Of a stretch of 64,000 bases of DNA, positions 17,072 to 32,351 are shown one piece after another (the first letter of the stretch is position 1; each line of letters begins with the position of its first letter). A program made the translations under genes and the position numbers. The notes beneath the pieces are model-generated. The model did not search any database, was not told the origin of the DNA, and worked only from the letters and a program-made list of their open reading frames with translations. This stretch comes from Elioraea tepidiphila DSM 17972 (GTDB lineage: Bacteria; Pseudomonadota; Alphaproteobacteria; Acetobacterales; Acetobacteraceae), in assembly GCF_000378465.1 (NCBI RefSeq), contig NZ_KB899923.1:1-64000 (forward strand), read 5' to 3'.

Positions 17072-17197
17072 TGCCTTCCGCACAATGGCCAAGCCTTTGT
17101 GCGGAAGGCATCGCGCGCAGGGCTGGTGTGGCGGCTGCGCGCCAAAGGAAACCTCATACCCGCCGCACGAAGGTGAAACCTTCGTGCGGCGGGTATG
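17070..17197. repeat. Structured intergenic repeat, copy 2 (three consecutive hairpins)
   Basis: The best-formed copy, filling the gap between convergent pepP and lysE-like genes. Hairpin A has arms 17070-17084 and 17098-17112 (15 bp perfect, beginning GATGCC inside the pepP stop). The core hairpin has GCGCGCAG 17113-17120 with CTGCGCGC 17135-17142 around GGCTGGTGTGGCGG. Hairpin B has arms 17155-17173 and 17179-17197 (19 bp perfect, TGAAA loop). There are no T-tracts. Hairpin A plus core recurs at 48553-48611 and core plus a B-like part at 4413-4495. It may act as a bidirectional terminator or as a REP-type element. Confidence 0.75.
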
Positions 17198-17198
17198 A

Positions 17199-17822
17199 TC
17201 AGCGCGCCAGGGCAAGCCGCGCGGCGAGCCCGACGAAGATCGCGCCGGTCGCGCCGTGCAGCCAGCGCACGCCGGGCCCCGCGGAGACACGCGCCGCAAC
17301 ACGGTCCGCGCCGACGATCACCGCGGCGAAGAACGGCACGGAGAGCAGCGGCAGCAGCGGCCCGAGCAGCATCATCTGCAGCCAGACGGGTCCGCGCGCG
17401 GGGTCGACGAACTGCGGCAGGAAGGCCAGGAAGAACATCGTGACCTTGGGGTTGAGCAGGTTGGTGAGCATCCCCTGGACGAAGGCGCGTCGCGCCGGCG
17501 GCGCAGCCGTCAGCGCGCTGCGATCACGTCGGAACGCCGCGCACAGCGCGAGGACACCGAGCCAGAGCAGGTAGGTGGCGCCGACCAGCCGTACCGCCTC
17601 GAACAGCACCGGCGATGCGGCGACCGCCGTCGAGACGCCGAGCGCCGCGAGCGTGATGTGCACCGATGCGCCGGCATAGATTCCGCAGGTCGCGGCCCAG
17701 CCGGCACGCCGGCCACGCGCAAGCGTCTGACCGAGCACGAACGCGGTGTCGGGTCCGGGGACCACGACCATGACCGCGCAGGCGACGAGATAGGTGGCCA
17801 GCACCGCAGGCTCGATCGGCAT
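17199..17822 (-). CDS. LysE/RhtB-family amino-acid exporter
   Basis: 207 residues from ATG 17822 (MPIEPAVLATYLVACAVMVV); a TTG at 17840 is less likely. Six hydrophobic helices, the family's usual length and topology. The signature VVVPGPDTAFVLGQTLARGRRAGWAATCGIYAG at ~20-55 is the conserved LysE/RhtB N-terminal block, and NLLNPKVTMFFLAFLPQFV is the second conserved block. Such proteins export amino acids or homoserine lactones by proton antiport; the substrate is not readable. The stop is 1 bp past the end of repeat hairpin B. Confidence 0.88.
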   Translation of the reverse strand: MPIEPAVLATYLVACAVMVVVPGPDTAFVLGQTLARGRRAGWAATCGIYAGASVHITLAALGVSTAVAASPVLFEAVRLVGATYLLWLGVLALCAAFRRDRSALTAAPPARRAFVQGMLTNLLNPKVTMFFLAFLPQFVDPARGPVWLQMMLLGPLLPLLSVPFFAAVIVGADRVAARVSAGPGVRWLHGATGAIFVGLAARLALAR

Positions 17823-17879
17823 CGGTCCATGGTGCCGCAAACGCCGCGGGATCGTTGATGATTCTTGTGATGAGTCCGA

Positions 17880-23165
<5,286 letters not shown>

Positions 23166-23190
23166 CCGTGCCGTGCCGCCGCGCGCGCGT

Positions 23191-24012
23191 TCAGAAGATC
23201 GCCGCCCACCAGCGCGCGAGCAGGCCCGGACGGTCAGCGTCGGCCGGCGCGGCGCCCGGGACGAGGAGCGCGTAGCTGTCCTGGTACCAGGGCGAGCCCG
23301 GGAAGTTGTGGCCCAGCACGGCAGCGGTGCGTCGCGCCTCCTCGGTCAGCCCGAGCGCGAGATAGGACTCGGTCAGCCGGTGCAGCGCCTCGGCGACGTG
23401 ATTGGTGGTCTGGTACTCCTCGACCACGCGGCGGAAGCGGTTGATCGCGGCGAGATAAAGCCGGCGGTTCTGGTACCAGCGGCCGATCACCATCTCCTTG
23501 CCGGCGAGATGGTCGCGCGCGAGGTCGATCTTCAGCCGTGCGTCGCGTCCGTAAGGCGTGTCGGGGAAGCGGTTCACCACCTCGGTCAGCGCCGCCAGCG
23601 CCTGCTGCGTCAGCCGCTGGTCGCGCTCCACATCGGCGATCTGCTCGTAGTAGGAGAGGGCGCGCAGGTAGTAGGCATAGGCGATGTTCGGGTTCGCCGG
23701 GTGCAGGCGGATGAAGCGGTCGATCGCGCCGATCGCCTCGGTGTAGTTGTTGCGCATGTACTGCGCATAGGCGGCCATCAGCTTGGCGTTGACGGCCCAG
23801 GACGAGTAGGGGTGCTGGCGCTCGACCTCGTCGAACAGCGCCACCGCGCGGGCGAACTGCCGCGCCTCGAGCGCATCCGCCGCCTCGTTGTAGATCGACT
23901 CCACCGGGCGGTCGCGCGTGATCAGCGGGTCGTCGGCGGCATCGCGGCTGCCGCATGCGACCGCGAGCAGCAGCACGAGCAGCAGGGCGACAAGGGGATG
24001 GCGGCGCGGCAT
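23191..24012 (-). CDS. bamD: Outer-membrane assembly lipoprotein BamD
   Basis: 273 residues from ATG 24012. The N-terminus MPRRHPLVALLLVLLLAVACGS is a lipoprotein signal with lipobox LAVAC, so the mature protein begins at Cys20 and is anchored in the outer membrane facing the periplasm. Five TPR-like helix pairs follow: YNEAADALEARQFARAVALF, YSSWAVNAKLMAAYAQYMRN, NPNIAYAYYLRALSYYEQIA and others. The motif DVERDQRLTQQALAALTEVVNRFPDTPY is the conserved BamD centre. It is the essential partner of BamA in folding outer-membrane barrels. It lies 100 bp after lpxC on the same strand, the usual alphaproteobacterial order ftsZ-lpxC-bamD-recN. Confidence 0.95.
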   Translation of the reverse strand: MPRRHPLVALLLVLLLAVACGSRDAADDPLITRDRPVESIYNEAADALEARQFARAVALFDEVERQHPYSSWAVNAKLMAAYAQYMRNNYTEAIGAIDRFIRLHPANPNIAYAYYLRALSYYEQIADVERDQRLTQQALAALTEVVNRFPDTPYGRDARLKIDLARDHLAGKEMVIGRWYQNRRLYLAAINRFRRVVEEYQTTNHVAEALHRLTESYLALGLTEEARRTAAVLGHNFPGSPWYQDSYALLVPGAAPADADRPGLLARWWAAIF

Positions 24013-24112
24013 CGGCGCGGGGCGCGTTCCGGTGATCACGGCAGGCCGCTTATACCACGCGGGCGCGGGCGTCGAGAGCGCCGCGACCAGCCGCGAGGTC
24101 GCGGCGGGCGGC

Positions 24113-25066
24113 TCAGACGGGCGCGGCTGCGGCCGCGGCGATCGGCGCCGAGGCGCCGTCGCGCACCGACGCGCCGGGCAGCGCATCGACCAGGCGGTAG
24201 TTCGCGGGATCGGCGAACAGCGCGCGCAGCGCAAGGTTGTTCACCCGATGGCCGGCGCGCCGCGCCACCACCTTGGCGCGCAGCCGATGGCCGGCCAGGG
24301 CGAGGTCGCCGACCGCGTCGAGCAGCTTGTGGCGCACGAACTCGTCGGCGTAACGCAGCCCGCCCGCGTTCAGCACGGTGGCACCCCGCAGGACCACCGC
24401 ATTCGCGAGACTGCCGCCCAGCGCCAGGCCAGCCTCGCGCAGCGCCTCGATCTCCTCGGCGAAGCCGAAGGTGCGCGCACGGGCGAGCTCGGCCTTGAAC
24501 GCGCCGGGGGTCAGGCGGATCGCGCGCGACTGGCGGCGGATCGCGGCCGAGGCGAACTCGATCTCCATCTCGATGCTGAGCCAGGGCGAGGCATCGGGCA
24601 GGAGTGTCACGAAAGCGTCACCCTCCTCGACCCGCACGGGGCGCAGGATCTCGATCACCTGCCGCGGCGCGTCCTGCACCGCGATGCCGGCGCACTCGAT
24701 CAGGAACACGAAGGGCGCGGCAGAGCCGTCCATCACCGGGATCTCGGGTCCGTCCACCTCGGCGACGACGTTGTCGATACCCGAGCCGGCCAGCGCGGCG
24801 AGCAGATGCTCGACCGTGCCCACCTGCGCGTCCGGGCGCCCCGGGACGCCGAGCACGGTCGAGCGGCGGGTGTCCACCACGTGGTCCCAGCGGGCGGGGA
24901 TCGTGACCGGCCCACCCGGCAGCCCGGTGCGGCGCACCACGATGCCGCTGCCCTCGGGGGCCGGGCGCAGGGTGAGCGCGACCTTCCGGCCGGAATGCAG
25001 GCCGATCCCGGTGCAGCCGATCGGTGCCTTCAGCGTGCGCTGCGCGGGCAGCGAAGCCTCGGCCAT
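24113..25066 (-). CDS. lpxC: UDP-3-O-acyl-N-acetylglucosamine deacetylase
   Basis: 317 residues from ATG 25066 (MAEASLPAQRTLKAPIGC), with AGGA close upstream; GTG 25090 (VQITPQDW) is an alternative. It catalyses the committed step of lipid A synthesis, a zinc-dependent deacetylation in the cytoplasm. Zinc ligands are His87 in TVEHLLAAL and His246 and Asp250 in VRHKLLDAVGD. His273 in AGHRVNN is the general acid/base residue. The 27-residue spacing of His246 to His273 equals that in E. coli (238 to 265). Domain I has GLHSGRKVALTLRPA. A Pro/Ala-rich tail of ~15 residues is extra. It has its own promoter candidate after the ftsZ terminator. Confidence 0.97.
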   Translation of the reverse strand: MAEASLPAQRTLKAPIGCTGIGLHSGRKVALTLRPAPEGSGIVVRRTGLPGGPVTIPARWDHVVDTRRSTVLGVPGRPDAQVGTVEHLLAALAGSGIDNVVAEVDGPEIPVMDGSAAPFVFLIECAGIAVQDAPRQVIEILRPVRVEEGDAFVTLLPDASPWLSIEMEIEFASAAIRRQSRAIRLTPGAFKAELARARTFGFAEEIEALREAGLALGGSLANAVVLRGATVLNAGGLRYADEFVRHKLLDAVGDLALAGHRLRAKVVARRAGHRVNNLALRALFADPANYRLVDALPGASVRDGASAPIAAAAAAPV

Positions 25067-25151
25067 CCAATCCTGTGGGGTGATCTGCACGGCAGGTGGG
25101 TCTCCAGGGAGGTGCGATTCGGGTCTATCCGCACCGCAACACGGGCGCACC

Positions 25152-25182
25152 CTATGCGCCCGACTCCCCGGCCTCAAGTCAA
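25152..25182 (-). promoter_or_regulatory. Candidate sigma-70-type promoter for lpxC
   Basis: On the minus strand TTGACT (25182-25177) is followed after 19 bases by GCATAG (25157-25152). The -35 is good, the spacer 2 bases long and the -10 moderate. It lies 86-116 bases upstream of the lpxC start, in a visibly A+T-richer gap, downstream of the ftsZ terminator. Confidence 0.35.
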
Positions 25183-25269
25183 CCTTCGTTTCTCCGTGTA
25201 TCACCGAATGCCCTGATTTTTCCACATTTTCGACCACCCGACGCCCCGGTTGGCCCTAGCACGTCCGAC

Positions 25270-25311
25270 CAAAAGAAACCGGCCCGCACGCCGTGCGGGC
25301 GCGCGGGCCGG
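25270..25311 (-). terminator. Rho-independent terminator of ftsZ (end of dcw operon)
   Basis: On the minus strand a G+C-rich stem (outer arms 25303-25311 and 25279-25287; inner perfect arms 25293-25300 and 25282-25289) is followed directly by a U-rich tract (GGTTTCTTTTGG, 25270-25281 complement). It begins 19 bp past the ftsZ stop. It is the only classical hairpin-plus-U terminator I found in the window. Confidence 0.8.
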
Positions 25312-25330
25312 ACCGGGAGCGCACGCGGGG

Positions 25331-26839
25331 TCAGTTCGCCTGGCGACGCAGGAAGGCCGGGATGTCGAGGCCAGCCTCGTCCGTCGAGGCATGCCGGGGC
25401 GTGGCGCGCGGCACCGGCTCGCTGACGGGCGAGAGGATCGGCTCGGCCCGCTGGGCGGGAGGCGCCGTGCGCGGTGCCGGCTCCGTCTCGCCGCCGCCCA
25501 TCAGCCGGGTCATCCGCTGGAACAGGCCGCGCCCGACCGTGCCCGCGGGCGCCGGTGCCGGCGCGGGCGCCGTCTGGGGCTGCGGCCGGGGGTCCGCCTC
25601 CAGGGGCGTGAACAGGGTGCGCGCCGGTTCGGCCGGCGGCGGGGCCGGGGTGGGCTGTGGTGCCGGCTCGGCCGCCGCCACCGGCTCGACCAGGGGCGCC
25701 GCGGCAGCCGCGATCGGCGCGGGCTGGGGCTGCATCACCGTGTTGCCGACCACCACCTGGGCGGGCGGCGCGACCACGGCGGCGGAAGCGGGAGACGGCG
25801 CGATCGGCCGTGCGACCGGCGCGCCGGCGACCGCCACCAGGGAGGGCCGCGGCCGCGCGGCGGCCGCCGCCTCCATGCCGGTCGCCACCACCGAGACGCG
25901 GATCCGGCCGGCCATGTCGTCGTCGATCGAGGAGCCGAAGATGATGTTCGCCTCCTCGTCGCCGACCTCCTTGCGGATCCGGTTCGCCGCCTCGTCCACC
26001 TCGAACAGCGTCATGTCGGGCCCGCCGGTGATGTTGATCAGCACGCCCTTCGCGCCCTTCATCGAGGCCTCCTCGAGCAGCGGGTTGCTGATCGCGCTTT
26101 CGGCGGCGCGCGTCGCGCGGTCGTCCCCCTCGGCCTCGCCCGTGCCCATCATCGCCTTGCCCATCTCGGCCATCACCGAGCGGATATCGGCGAAGTCGAG
26201 ATTCACGAGGCCCGGATGGACGATCAGGTCGGTCACGCCGCGCACGCCCATGTAGAGCACGTTGTCGGCCATCTTGAAGGCCTCGGCGAAGGTGGTCTTG
26301 TCGTTCGCCAGCCGGAAGAGGTTCTGGTTCGGGATCACGATCAGCGTATCGACATACTGCTGGAGTTCCTCGATCCCGGCATCGGCCGAGCGGCGCCGCT
26401 TCAGCCCCTCGAACTCGAAAGGCTTGGTCACCACGCCGACGGTGAGGATGCCCCGCTCGCGCGCCACGCGCGCCACCACCGGTGCCGCCCCCGTGCCGGT
26501 GCCGCCCCCCATGCCGGCGGTGATGAACACCATGTGGGCGCCCGAGAGATGCCCCGCGATCTCCTCCACCGCCTCCTCGGCGGCCCCCCGTCCGACCTCG
26601 GGTCGGCCCCCGGCGCCGAGTCCCTGGGTCAGGTGCGGGCCGAGCTGGATCTTCCGGTCCGCGCGGCTGTTCAGCAGGCTCTGCGCGTCGGTGTTGGCGA
26701 CGATGAACTCCACCCCGTCGAGCGACGAGGCGATCATGTTGTTCACCGCGTTGCAGCCGCCACCGCCGACACCGATCACGGTGATGCGCGGCTGGAAGTC
26801 GTTCATCGCCTGTTGCGGAACCGTCAGGGTGATCGCCAT
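25331..26839 (-). CDS. ftsZ: Cell-division GTPase FtsZ
   Basis: 502 residues from ATG 26839, with GAGGAGA upstream. A tubulin homologue that polymerises into the Z ring at midcell. The GTPase core (~15-320) has [25 protein letters not shown], the tubulin signature [13 protein letters not shown] (GGGTGTG at 111-117) and the T7 loop [11 protein letters not shown] long Pro/Ala-rich intrinsically disordered linker (~325-488) follows. The conserved C-terminal peptide [12 protein letters not shown] (491-502) binds FtsA and other partners. The linker is about 165 residues, similar to other alphaproteobacteria. It lies 56 bp after ftsA and is followed by a strong terminator. Confidence 0.98.
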   Translation of the reverse strand: MAITLTVPQQAMNDFQPRITVIGVGGGGCNAVNNMIASSLDGVEFIVANTDAQSLLNSRADRKIQLGPHLTQGLGAGGRPEVGRGAAEEAVEEIAGHLSGAHMVFITAGMGGGTGTGAAPVVARVARERGILTVGVVTKPFEFEGLKRRRSADAGIEELQQYVDTLIVIPNQNLFRLANDKTTFAEAFKMADNVLYMGVRGVTDLIVHPGLVNLDFADIRSVMAEMGKAMMGTGEAEGDDRATRAAESAISNPLLEEASMKGAKGVLINITGGPDMTLFEVDEAANRIRKEVGDEEANIIFGSSIDDDMAGRIRVSVVATGMEAAAAARPRPSLVAVAGAPVARPIAPSPASAAVVAPPAQVVVGNTVMQPQPAPIAAAAAPLVEPVAAAEPAPQPTPAPPPAEPARTLFTPLEADPRPQPQTAPAPAPAPAGTVGRGLFQRMTRLMGGGETEPAPRTAPPAQRAEPILSPVSEPVPRATPRHASTDEAGLDIPAFLRRQAN

Positions 26840-26895
26840 GGGGAAGTCTCCTCGCTGGGGCGTCGGGGTTCGGGGTTGGAGGCGCTGCGCATGGC

Positions 26896-28209
26896 TCAGA
26901 GCCGCTCGCGCAGCCAGGTGAACAGGCGCCGGACGGGACCGGGCGGGCCGGCATGGCCGACGGGGGCGAGATCGCGCGCGATCTGCCCTTCGGTCGCGGC
27001 CCAGATCAGCAGGCCGATCGCGCCGGCGAAGGCGGGGCCGGCGGCGCTGTCGGGCAGGCCGCGCAGCACCGGCGGACGGCCGAGGCGGACCTGCTTGTCG
27101 AGCACATGGGCAGCGAGCTCGCGCACGCCGATCAGCTGCGACGCGCCGCCCGTCAGCACGACGCGCCGCCCGGCGAGCCGGCCGAGCCCCGCATCCTCGA
27201 GCCGCGCGCGCACCAGCTCGAAGGTCTCCTCCAGCCGCGGGCGGATGATGCCGACCAGCATCGAGCGGGGCACCTTGGCGATCGCGTGATCGTCCTCGCC
27301 GACCAGCGGCACGGGCAGCAGCTCGCGGTCATCCTCGGGCGCGGCACCGGTCGAGCCGTGCAGCGTCTTCATCCGCTCCGCGTGCGCGATGGTGGTGGAG
27401 AGCCCGCGCGCGACGTCGTTGGTGACGTGATGGCCGCCCACTGGGATGACGTCGGTGTGCTGCAGGTGCCCGTCGGCGAACACGGCGAGGCTGGTCGTGC
27501 CCGCCCCCATGTCCACCACCGTCACGCCGAGCTCGCGCTCGTCCTCGACCAGCGTCGCCAGCCCGCTCGCGAACGGCGCGGCGACGAGGGATTCGATCTC
27601 GAGATCGCAGCGCGCGAAGCAGGCGGCGAGGTTGCGCAGCGTTGCCACCGCGGCATCGACCACATGCAGCCGCGCGGCAAGCGTCTCGCACACCATGCCG
27701 CGCGGGTCGCGCACGCCGCTCGTGCCGTCCACCGTGTAGCCGAGCGGGATCGCATGCACGACCTCGCGGCTCTCGGCATAGGCGCGGGCGCGGCCTTCGG
27801 CGACGATGCGGCGGAGCTCGTTGTCGCCCACCGCCTGTCCGTGCAGCGGCATCTGCACGTTGAAGTGCCGGCTCTCGGGCTGGCCGCAGGAGAGGTTGAC
27901 GACCAGCTCGCGCGCCTGGAGGTCGGCCTGTTCCTCGGCCTGCGCCACCGCCGCGCGGATCGCTCCCTCCGCCTGGTCGAGATCGACCACCGAGCCCGCG
28001 CGCACGCCGCGCGAGCGCTGATGCCCGACCGAGAGCACGCGCAGCATGCCATCGCTCTCGACGCGGCCGATCAGGCAGGTGATCTTGCTCGACCCGACAT
28101 CGAGCACGGAGATCGGGCCCGAGCGGCCGCGATAGCGCCCGCGCGGTGTCGCCGGCTGCACCGGCGCGGCCTCGAACCCGCCCAGGGGGCGGCGCGGGAT
28201 CTCGTTCAT
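26896..28209 (-). CDS. ftsA: Cell-division actin-like protein FtsA
   Basis: 437 residues. Tethers FtsZ to the membrane and recruits later division proteins. Actin-fold blocks: [17 protein letters not shown] (phosphate 1, ~34-50), the SHS2/1C domain region with [38 protein letters not shown] (phosphate 2) and [18 protein letters not shown] (adenosine motif). The C-terminal [10 protein letters not shown] is the amphipathic membrane-targeting helix. About 30 extra N-terminal residues precede the first strand. The ATG at 28209 overlaps the ftsQ stop by 4 bp. Confidence 0.97.
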   Translation of the reverse strand: MNEIPRRPLGGFEAAPVQPATPRGRYRGRSGPISVLDVGSSKITCLIGRVESDGMLRVLSVGHQRSRGVRAGSVVDLDQAEGAIRAAVAQAEEQADLQARELVVNLSCGQPESRHFNVQMPLHGQAVGDNELRRIVAEGRARAYAESREVVHAIPLGYTVDGTSGVRDPRGMVCETLAARLHVVDAAVATLRNLAACFARCDLEIESLVAAPFASGLATLVEDERELGVTVVDMGAGTTSLAVFADGHLQHTDVIPVGGHHVTNDVARGLSTTIAHAERMKTLHGSTGAAPEDDRELLPVPLVGEDDHAIAKVPRSMLVGIIRPRLEETFELVRARLEDAGLGRLAGRRVVLTGGASQLIGVRELAAHVLDKQVRLGRPPVLRGLPDSAAGPAFAGAIGLLIWAATEGQIARDLAPVGHAGPPGPVRRLFTWLRERL

Positions 28210-29063
28210 CCGCGGGTCCTCCGCTCCGGCGCGGTCTGGCGCGGCTCGGGCTGCTCGCCCGGCACAGGGCGCAGCACCATCCGGTCGGGCAGGCGCAGAT
28301 CGACCGCGATGAGCTGGCGATCGAGCACCTGGTTCTCCTGATGCAGCGCGATCAGGCGTTCCAGCGCGGCCGCCTCGTGCCCTTCCGGCAGCAGCACATC
28401 CGCGCCCGAGGCGAGGCGCAGGTTCCAGCGCCGCTGGTTCACGCGCACCGCCGCGGTGACGCGCCGCTGCACCTCGGGATACATCGCCAGCACGCCGAGC
28501 AGCGTCGCCGCCTCGTTCGCCGCGCCCTCGCCCACGACGAGCGGCAGGGCGGCGAAGCGCTCCACCGCATCGCGCACGATCACGCGGCCCTGACGATCGA
28601 TCAGGGCGAAGCGGCCGCGGTTCTGCCAGATCGCGAAGGGCGTGCGCTCCGCGATCACGAGATGCACGTGGCCGGGGAAGCGGCGCTGCACGGCGGCCTG
28701 TTCGACCCAGGGCAGCGCCTCCAGGCGCGCGCGGATCGCCTCGGGCGAGACGTCCAGCATCGGCTGGCCCTGGGCGAGGCCGCTCGCGGCCAGAATCTCG
28801 GCGGCGTCCGCGTGTGTGCGTCCCTCTACGGTGACACGCGCGACGACCAGCCCGCCGGAGGCCGTGGCGGCGATGATGCGCTCGCGCACCATCTCCGCGA
28901 GCTGGCCGGGCAGGCCGGAGCGCCAGGCGATCGCGCCGGCCGCGAAGGCGACGAGCGCGATCGCGCCGAGGGCCGCCGGCTTGGCGAAGCGGCGCGACCG
29001 GCGCAGCCAGAGCCTGAGCCGCCCCGGCCGGCGCGCCTCGCTGCGCGCGTTCAGGCGCCGCAT
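28206..29063 (-). CDS. ftsQ: Cell-division protein FtsQ
   Basis: 285 residues, type II membrane protein. A very basic cytoplasmic N-terminus ([21 protein letters not shown]) is followed by one helix at ~31-51. The periplasmic POTRA domain covers ~70-140 ([23 protein letters not shown], then [30 protein letters not shown]). The FtsQ/DivIB beta domain follows ([20 protein letters not shown]). It bridges early and late division proteins through FtsB/FtsL. Its 5' end overlaps the ddl 3' end by 13 bp. Confidence 0.95.
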   Translation of the reverse strand: MRRLNARSEARRPGRLRLWLRRSRRFAKPAALGAIALVAFAAGAIAWRSGLPGQLAEMVRERIIAATASGGLVVARVTVEGRTHADAAEILAASGLAQGQPMLDVSPEAIRARLEALPWVEQAAVQRRFPGHVHLVIAERTPFAIWQNRGRFALIDRQGRVIVRDAVERFAALPLVVGEGAANEAATLLGVLAMYPEVQRRVTAAVRVNQRRWNLRLASGADVLLPEGHEAAALERLIALHQENQVLDRQLIAVDLRLPDRMVLRPVPGEQPEPRQTAPERRTRG

Positions 29064-29974
29064 CGTGCCTGCTCCACCATCCAGGCGCAGAGCGCGGGGA
29101 AGGCGATGCCGAGATGTGCCGCCTGTTCGGGCAGGAGCGAGGTCGGCGTCAGCCCCGGCTGGGTGTTCACCTCCAGCAGCACGAGCCGGCCGGGCTCGCC
29201 CTCGGTGTCGTCGTAGCGCAGGTCGGCGCGCGTGGCGCCGCGGCAGCCGAGCGCCTGGTGCGCGCGGAGCGCGATGTCGAGCGCGGCCTCGTAGGCGTCC
29301 GGGTGGATCTCCGCCGGCAGCACATGGCGCGAGCCGCCGGCCGCGTACTTGCTCTCGTAGTCGTAGAACGCGCCGGCGGCGGCGATGATGTCGGTGACCG
29401 CGAGCGCGCGGTCGCCCATCACGCCGACCGTCAGTTCGCGGCCGGGGATGTAGGTCTCGGCCATCGCGTGCGCGCCGTAGCGCCAGTTGCGCACGATCTC
29501 GGCGCGGCGGTTGTCGCCGTTGCGCACGATCTCGACGCCGACCGACGAGCCCTCGTTCACGGGCTTGACGACATAGGGCGTGGGCAGCGGGTGCGCTTCG
29601 GTGAACGCCTCGCGCGTGACCAGACGGTGCCGAGCGATCGGCAGCCCAGCCGCGGCGAAGACGGATTTCGCCGCCGCCTTGTCCATCGCCAGTGCCGAGG
29701 CGCGCACGCCGGAATGCGTGTAGGGGATCTCCAGCCAGTCGAGGATGCCCTGGATGCAGCCATCCTCGCCGAAGCGGCCGTGCAGCGCGTTGAACGCCAC
29801 ATCGGGGCGCGCGGCGGTCAGCGCGGCGATCAGCGCGCCGAGATCCCGCGTCACCTCGATCGGCATCACCTCGAACCCGGCCTCGCGCAGCGCCGGGATC
29901 ACCTGCCGGCCGGAAACAAGGCTCACCTCGCGCTCGGCCGAGATGCCGCCGTAGAGCACCGCGACACGGGTCAT
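29051..29974 (-). CDS. ddl: D-alanine--D-alanine ligase
   Basis: 307 residues from ATG 29974 ([19 protein letters not shown]). It makes the D-Ala-D-Ala dipeptide used by MurF, in the cytoplasm. An ATP-grasp enzyme: [13 protein letters not shown] and [13 protein letters not shown] are N-domain motifs. [17 protein letters not shown] holds the ATP lysine and flexible loop, [14 protein letters not shown] the second block, and [16 protein letters not shown] the metal-binding NxN loop (Glu and Asn). Length matches DdlB. The start overlaps the murB stop by 4 bp. Confidence 0.96.
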   Translation of the reverse strand: MTRVAVLYGGISAEREVSLVSGRQVIPALREAGFEVMPIEVTRDLGALIAALTAARPDVAFNALHGRFGEDGCIQGILDWLEIPYTHSGVRASALAMDKAAAKSVFAAAGLPIARHRLVTREAFTEAHPLPTPYVVKPVNEGSSVGVEIVRNGDNRRAEIVRNWRYGAHAMAETYIPGRELTVGVMGDRALAVTDIIAAAGAFYDYESKYAAGGSRHVLPAEIHPDAYEAALDIALRAHQALGCRGATRADLRYDDTEGEPGRLVLLEVNTQPGLTPTSLLPEQAAHLGIAFPALCAWMVEQARCGA

Positions 29975-30912
29975 GGCACGACCTCCGCGAGCCCGCGGCC
30001 GGGGATGCCGATGCGGCGGATCTCCCACTCCAGCGTCACGCCGGTCGCGGCATGGACGCGTCGGCGGACCTCCTCGCCCAGCCCCTCGATGTCGGCGGCC
30101 GTCGCACCGCCCAGGTTGAGCAGAAAGTTGCAGTGCTTCTCGCTCACCTGCGCCCGGCCGCGGGTGAGCCCGCGGCAGCCGGCCGCGTCGATCAGCTCCC
30201 AGGCCTTCGCGCCTTCGGGGTTCTTGAAGGTCGAGCCGCCGGTGCGCGCGCGCGTCGGCTGCGTCGCCTCGCGCGCGGCGCGGATGCGCGCCATCTCGGC
30301 GCCGATGGTCGCGGGATCGCCCGCGCGGGCGCGGAAGCGCGCGCGCGTCACGATCGCGCCGGGCGGCAGGCGCGCGCTGCGATAGGCGAAGGCGAGGGAG
30401 GCCGCGTCGAGCCGGACGCGCTGGCCGTCGCGCGTGACGATCTCGGCCCAGTCGAGCACGTCCTTCACCTCCGCGCCGTAGGCGCCGGCGTTCATCGCCA
30501 CCGCGCCGCCGACGCTGCCGGGAATGCCGGAGAGGAAGGCCAGTTCGTCGAGCCCGGCCTCGGCGGCGGTCTCGGCCACCGTGACGTCGAGCGCGGCCGC
30601 GCCCGCCACCACCCCGTCCGCCTCCACCGCGATCGCACCGAAGCCGCGCGCGAGCCGCACCACCACGCCGGGCACGCCGCCGTCGCGCACGATGAGGTTC
30701 GAGCCCGCCCCGATCACCGTGACCGGCACGGCCGGGTCGAGCGCGGCCAGGAACGATGCGAGGTCGTCCTCGTCGGCGGGGCGGAACAGCACCTCGGCCG
30801 GGCCGCCGACGCGGAACCAGGTGAACCCCCCGATCGGCGCATCGGCGGCGAGCCGGCCGCGCACGCGCGGCAGACGCTCGATCAGATGGGGCGTGCGCGC
30901 GGCGGGCATCAT
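29971..30912 (-). CDS. murB: UDP-N-acetylenolpyruvoylglucosamine reductase
   Basis: 313 residues from ATG 30912, coupled to murC by ATGA; a second Met follows immediately. A FAD- and NADPH-dependent enzyme that completes UDP-MurNAc. FAD-domain motifs are [16 protein letters not shown] and [40 protein letters not shown] is the characteristic MurB block. [10 protein letters not shown] holds the catalytic serine region, and [18 protein letters not shown] ends the substrate domain. It is a type II MurB, lacking the Tyr-loop insertion of E. coli, judged from length. Confidence 0.96.
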   Translation of the reverse strand: MMPAARTPHLIERLPRVRGRLAADAPIGGFTWFRVGGPAEVLFRPADEDDLASFLAALDPAVPVTVIGAGSNLIVRDGGVPGVVVRLARGFGAIAVEADGVVAGAAALDVTVAETAAEAGLDELAFLSGIPGSVGGAVAMNAGAYGAEVKDVLDWAEIVTRDGQRVRLDAASLAFAYRSARLPPGAIVTRARFRARAGDPATIGAEMARIRAAREATQPTRARTGGSTFKNPEGAKAWELIDAAGCRGLTRGRAQVSEKHCNFLLNLGGATAADIEGLGEEVRRRVHAATGVTLEWEIRRIGIPGRGLAEVVP

Positions 30913-32351
30913 GCGCTGCCACCATTGGCGCGGCGCGGGATGGCGGCCTGCAGTGCCGCAAGCTCGCCCGGCAGCGCGTTCGCCCAGCTGGTGATGGAGC
31001 CGGCGCCGAGGCAGACGACATAGTCGCCGGGCCTGGCGATCGCGTGCACCATCTCGGCGAGCTGCGACGGATTGGGCAGCGCAACGACGCTGCGATGCCC
31101 GCGCGCCAGCAGCCCGTCGACCAGCGCGTCGCGATCGACGCCCGGAATCGGCTGCTCGCCCGCCGGATAGACATCGGCGACGATCACCGTCGCCGCGTCG
31201 TTCATGCAGGTGCAGAACTCCTCGAACAGCGAGGCGAGCCGCGTGTAGCGGTGCGGCTGCACGACCGCGATCACCTCGCGCGCGCCGGCCTGGCGCGCGG
31301 CCTTCAGCACCGCCGCGATCTCCACCGGATGGTGGCCGTAATCGTCGATCACGGTGATGCCGCCGACCTCGCCGGTGCGGGTGAAGCGGCGCTTCACGCC
31401 CTTGAAGCCGAGCAGCGCGGTGCGGATCGTGTCCTCGGAGAGCTCCATCTCGACGCCGACCGCGATCGCGGCGAGCGCGTTCTGCACGTTGTGCGCGCCC
31501 AGCATCGGCAGGCGGAACGGCTTCAGCCGGCGCGTCCGCCCGGCATGGCGGTCGGAGACCACCACCTCGAAGGTGGCGCCGAGCCGGTCCATCACCACCT
31601 TCTCGGCGCGCACATCGGCCTGCGGCGAGAACCCGTAGGTGACGATGCGCCGATCGGAGAGGCGGGGGATCATCGCCTGCACCTCGTGATGGTCGAGGCA
31701 CAGCACCGCGAAGCCGTAGAAGGGGATGTTGGCGACGAACTGGGCGTAGCCGTCCTTCATCGCCTCGGCCGTGCCCCAGTGGTCGAGATGCTCGGGGTCC
31801 ATGTTGGTGACGACGGCGATCAGCGCGGGCAGGCGCAGGAACGACCCGTCCGACTCGTCGGCCTCGACCACCATCCAGTCGCCCGCGCCGAGCCGCGTGT
31901 TCGCGCCATAGGCGTTGACGATCCCGCCGTTGATCACGGTCGGGTCGAGATGCGCCGCCTCCAGCACCGCGGCGATCAGGCTGGTGGTCGTGGTCTTGCC
32001 ATGCGTGCCGCCGATCGCGATCGACCACTTCAGCCGCATCAGCTCGGCGAGCATCTCGGCGCGGCGCACCACCGGGATGAGGTGCTGGCGCGCGGCGACG
32101 ACCTCGGGGTTGTCGCGCTTCACCGCGGTCGAGACGACCACCACCTGGGCATCGCCCAGGTTCTCGGCGCGGTGGCCGATCATCACGCGCACGCCCTTCT
32201 CGCGCAGGCGCTTGACCGTATAGCCCTCGGCGATGTCGCTGCCCTGCACCGTGTAGCCGAGATTGTGCAGCACCTCGGCGATGCCGGACATGCCGATGCC
32301 GCCGATGCCGACGAAGTGGATCGTGCCGATGGAGAGGGGGAGCGCGCGCAT
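30909..32351 (-). CDS. murC: UDP-N-acetylmuramate--L-alanine ligase
   Basis: 480 residues from ATG 32351, whose first base is shared with the murG stop. Adds L-Ala to UDP-MurNAc with ATP. The N-terminal Rossmann loop [18 protein letters not shown] is MurC-specific. The P-loop is [11 protein letters not shown] (113-123), followed by [24 protein letters not shown] and [12 protein letters not shown]. The C-terminal domain has [14 protein letters not shown] and [10 protein letters not shown]. Cytoplasmic. Confidence 0.97.
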   Translation of the reverse strand: MRALPLSIGTIHFVGIGGIGMSGIAEVLHNLGYTVQGSDIAEGYTVKRLREKGVRVMIGHRAENLGDAQVVVVSTAVKRDNPEVVAARQHLIPVVRRAEMLAELMRLKWSIAIGGTHGKTTTTSLIAAVLEAAHLDPTVINGGIVNAYGANTRLGAGDWMVVEADESDGSFLRLPALIAVVTNMDPEHLDHWGTAEAMKDGYAQFVANIPFYGFAVLCLDHHEVQAMIPRLSDRRIVTYGFSPQADVRAEKVVMDRLGATFEVVVSDRHAGRTRRLKPFRLPMLGAHNVQNALAAIAVGVEMELSEDTIRTALLGFKGVKRRFTRTGEVGGITVIDDYGHHPVEIAAVLKAARQAGAREVIAVVQPHRYTRLASLFEEFCTCMNDAATVIVADVYPAGEQPIPGVDRDALVDGLLARGHRSVVALPNPSQLAEMVHAIARPGDYVVCLGAGSITSWANALPGELAALQAAIPRRANGGSA

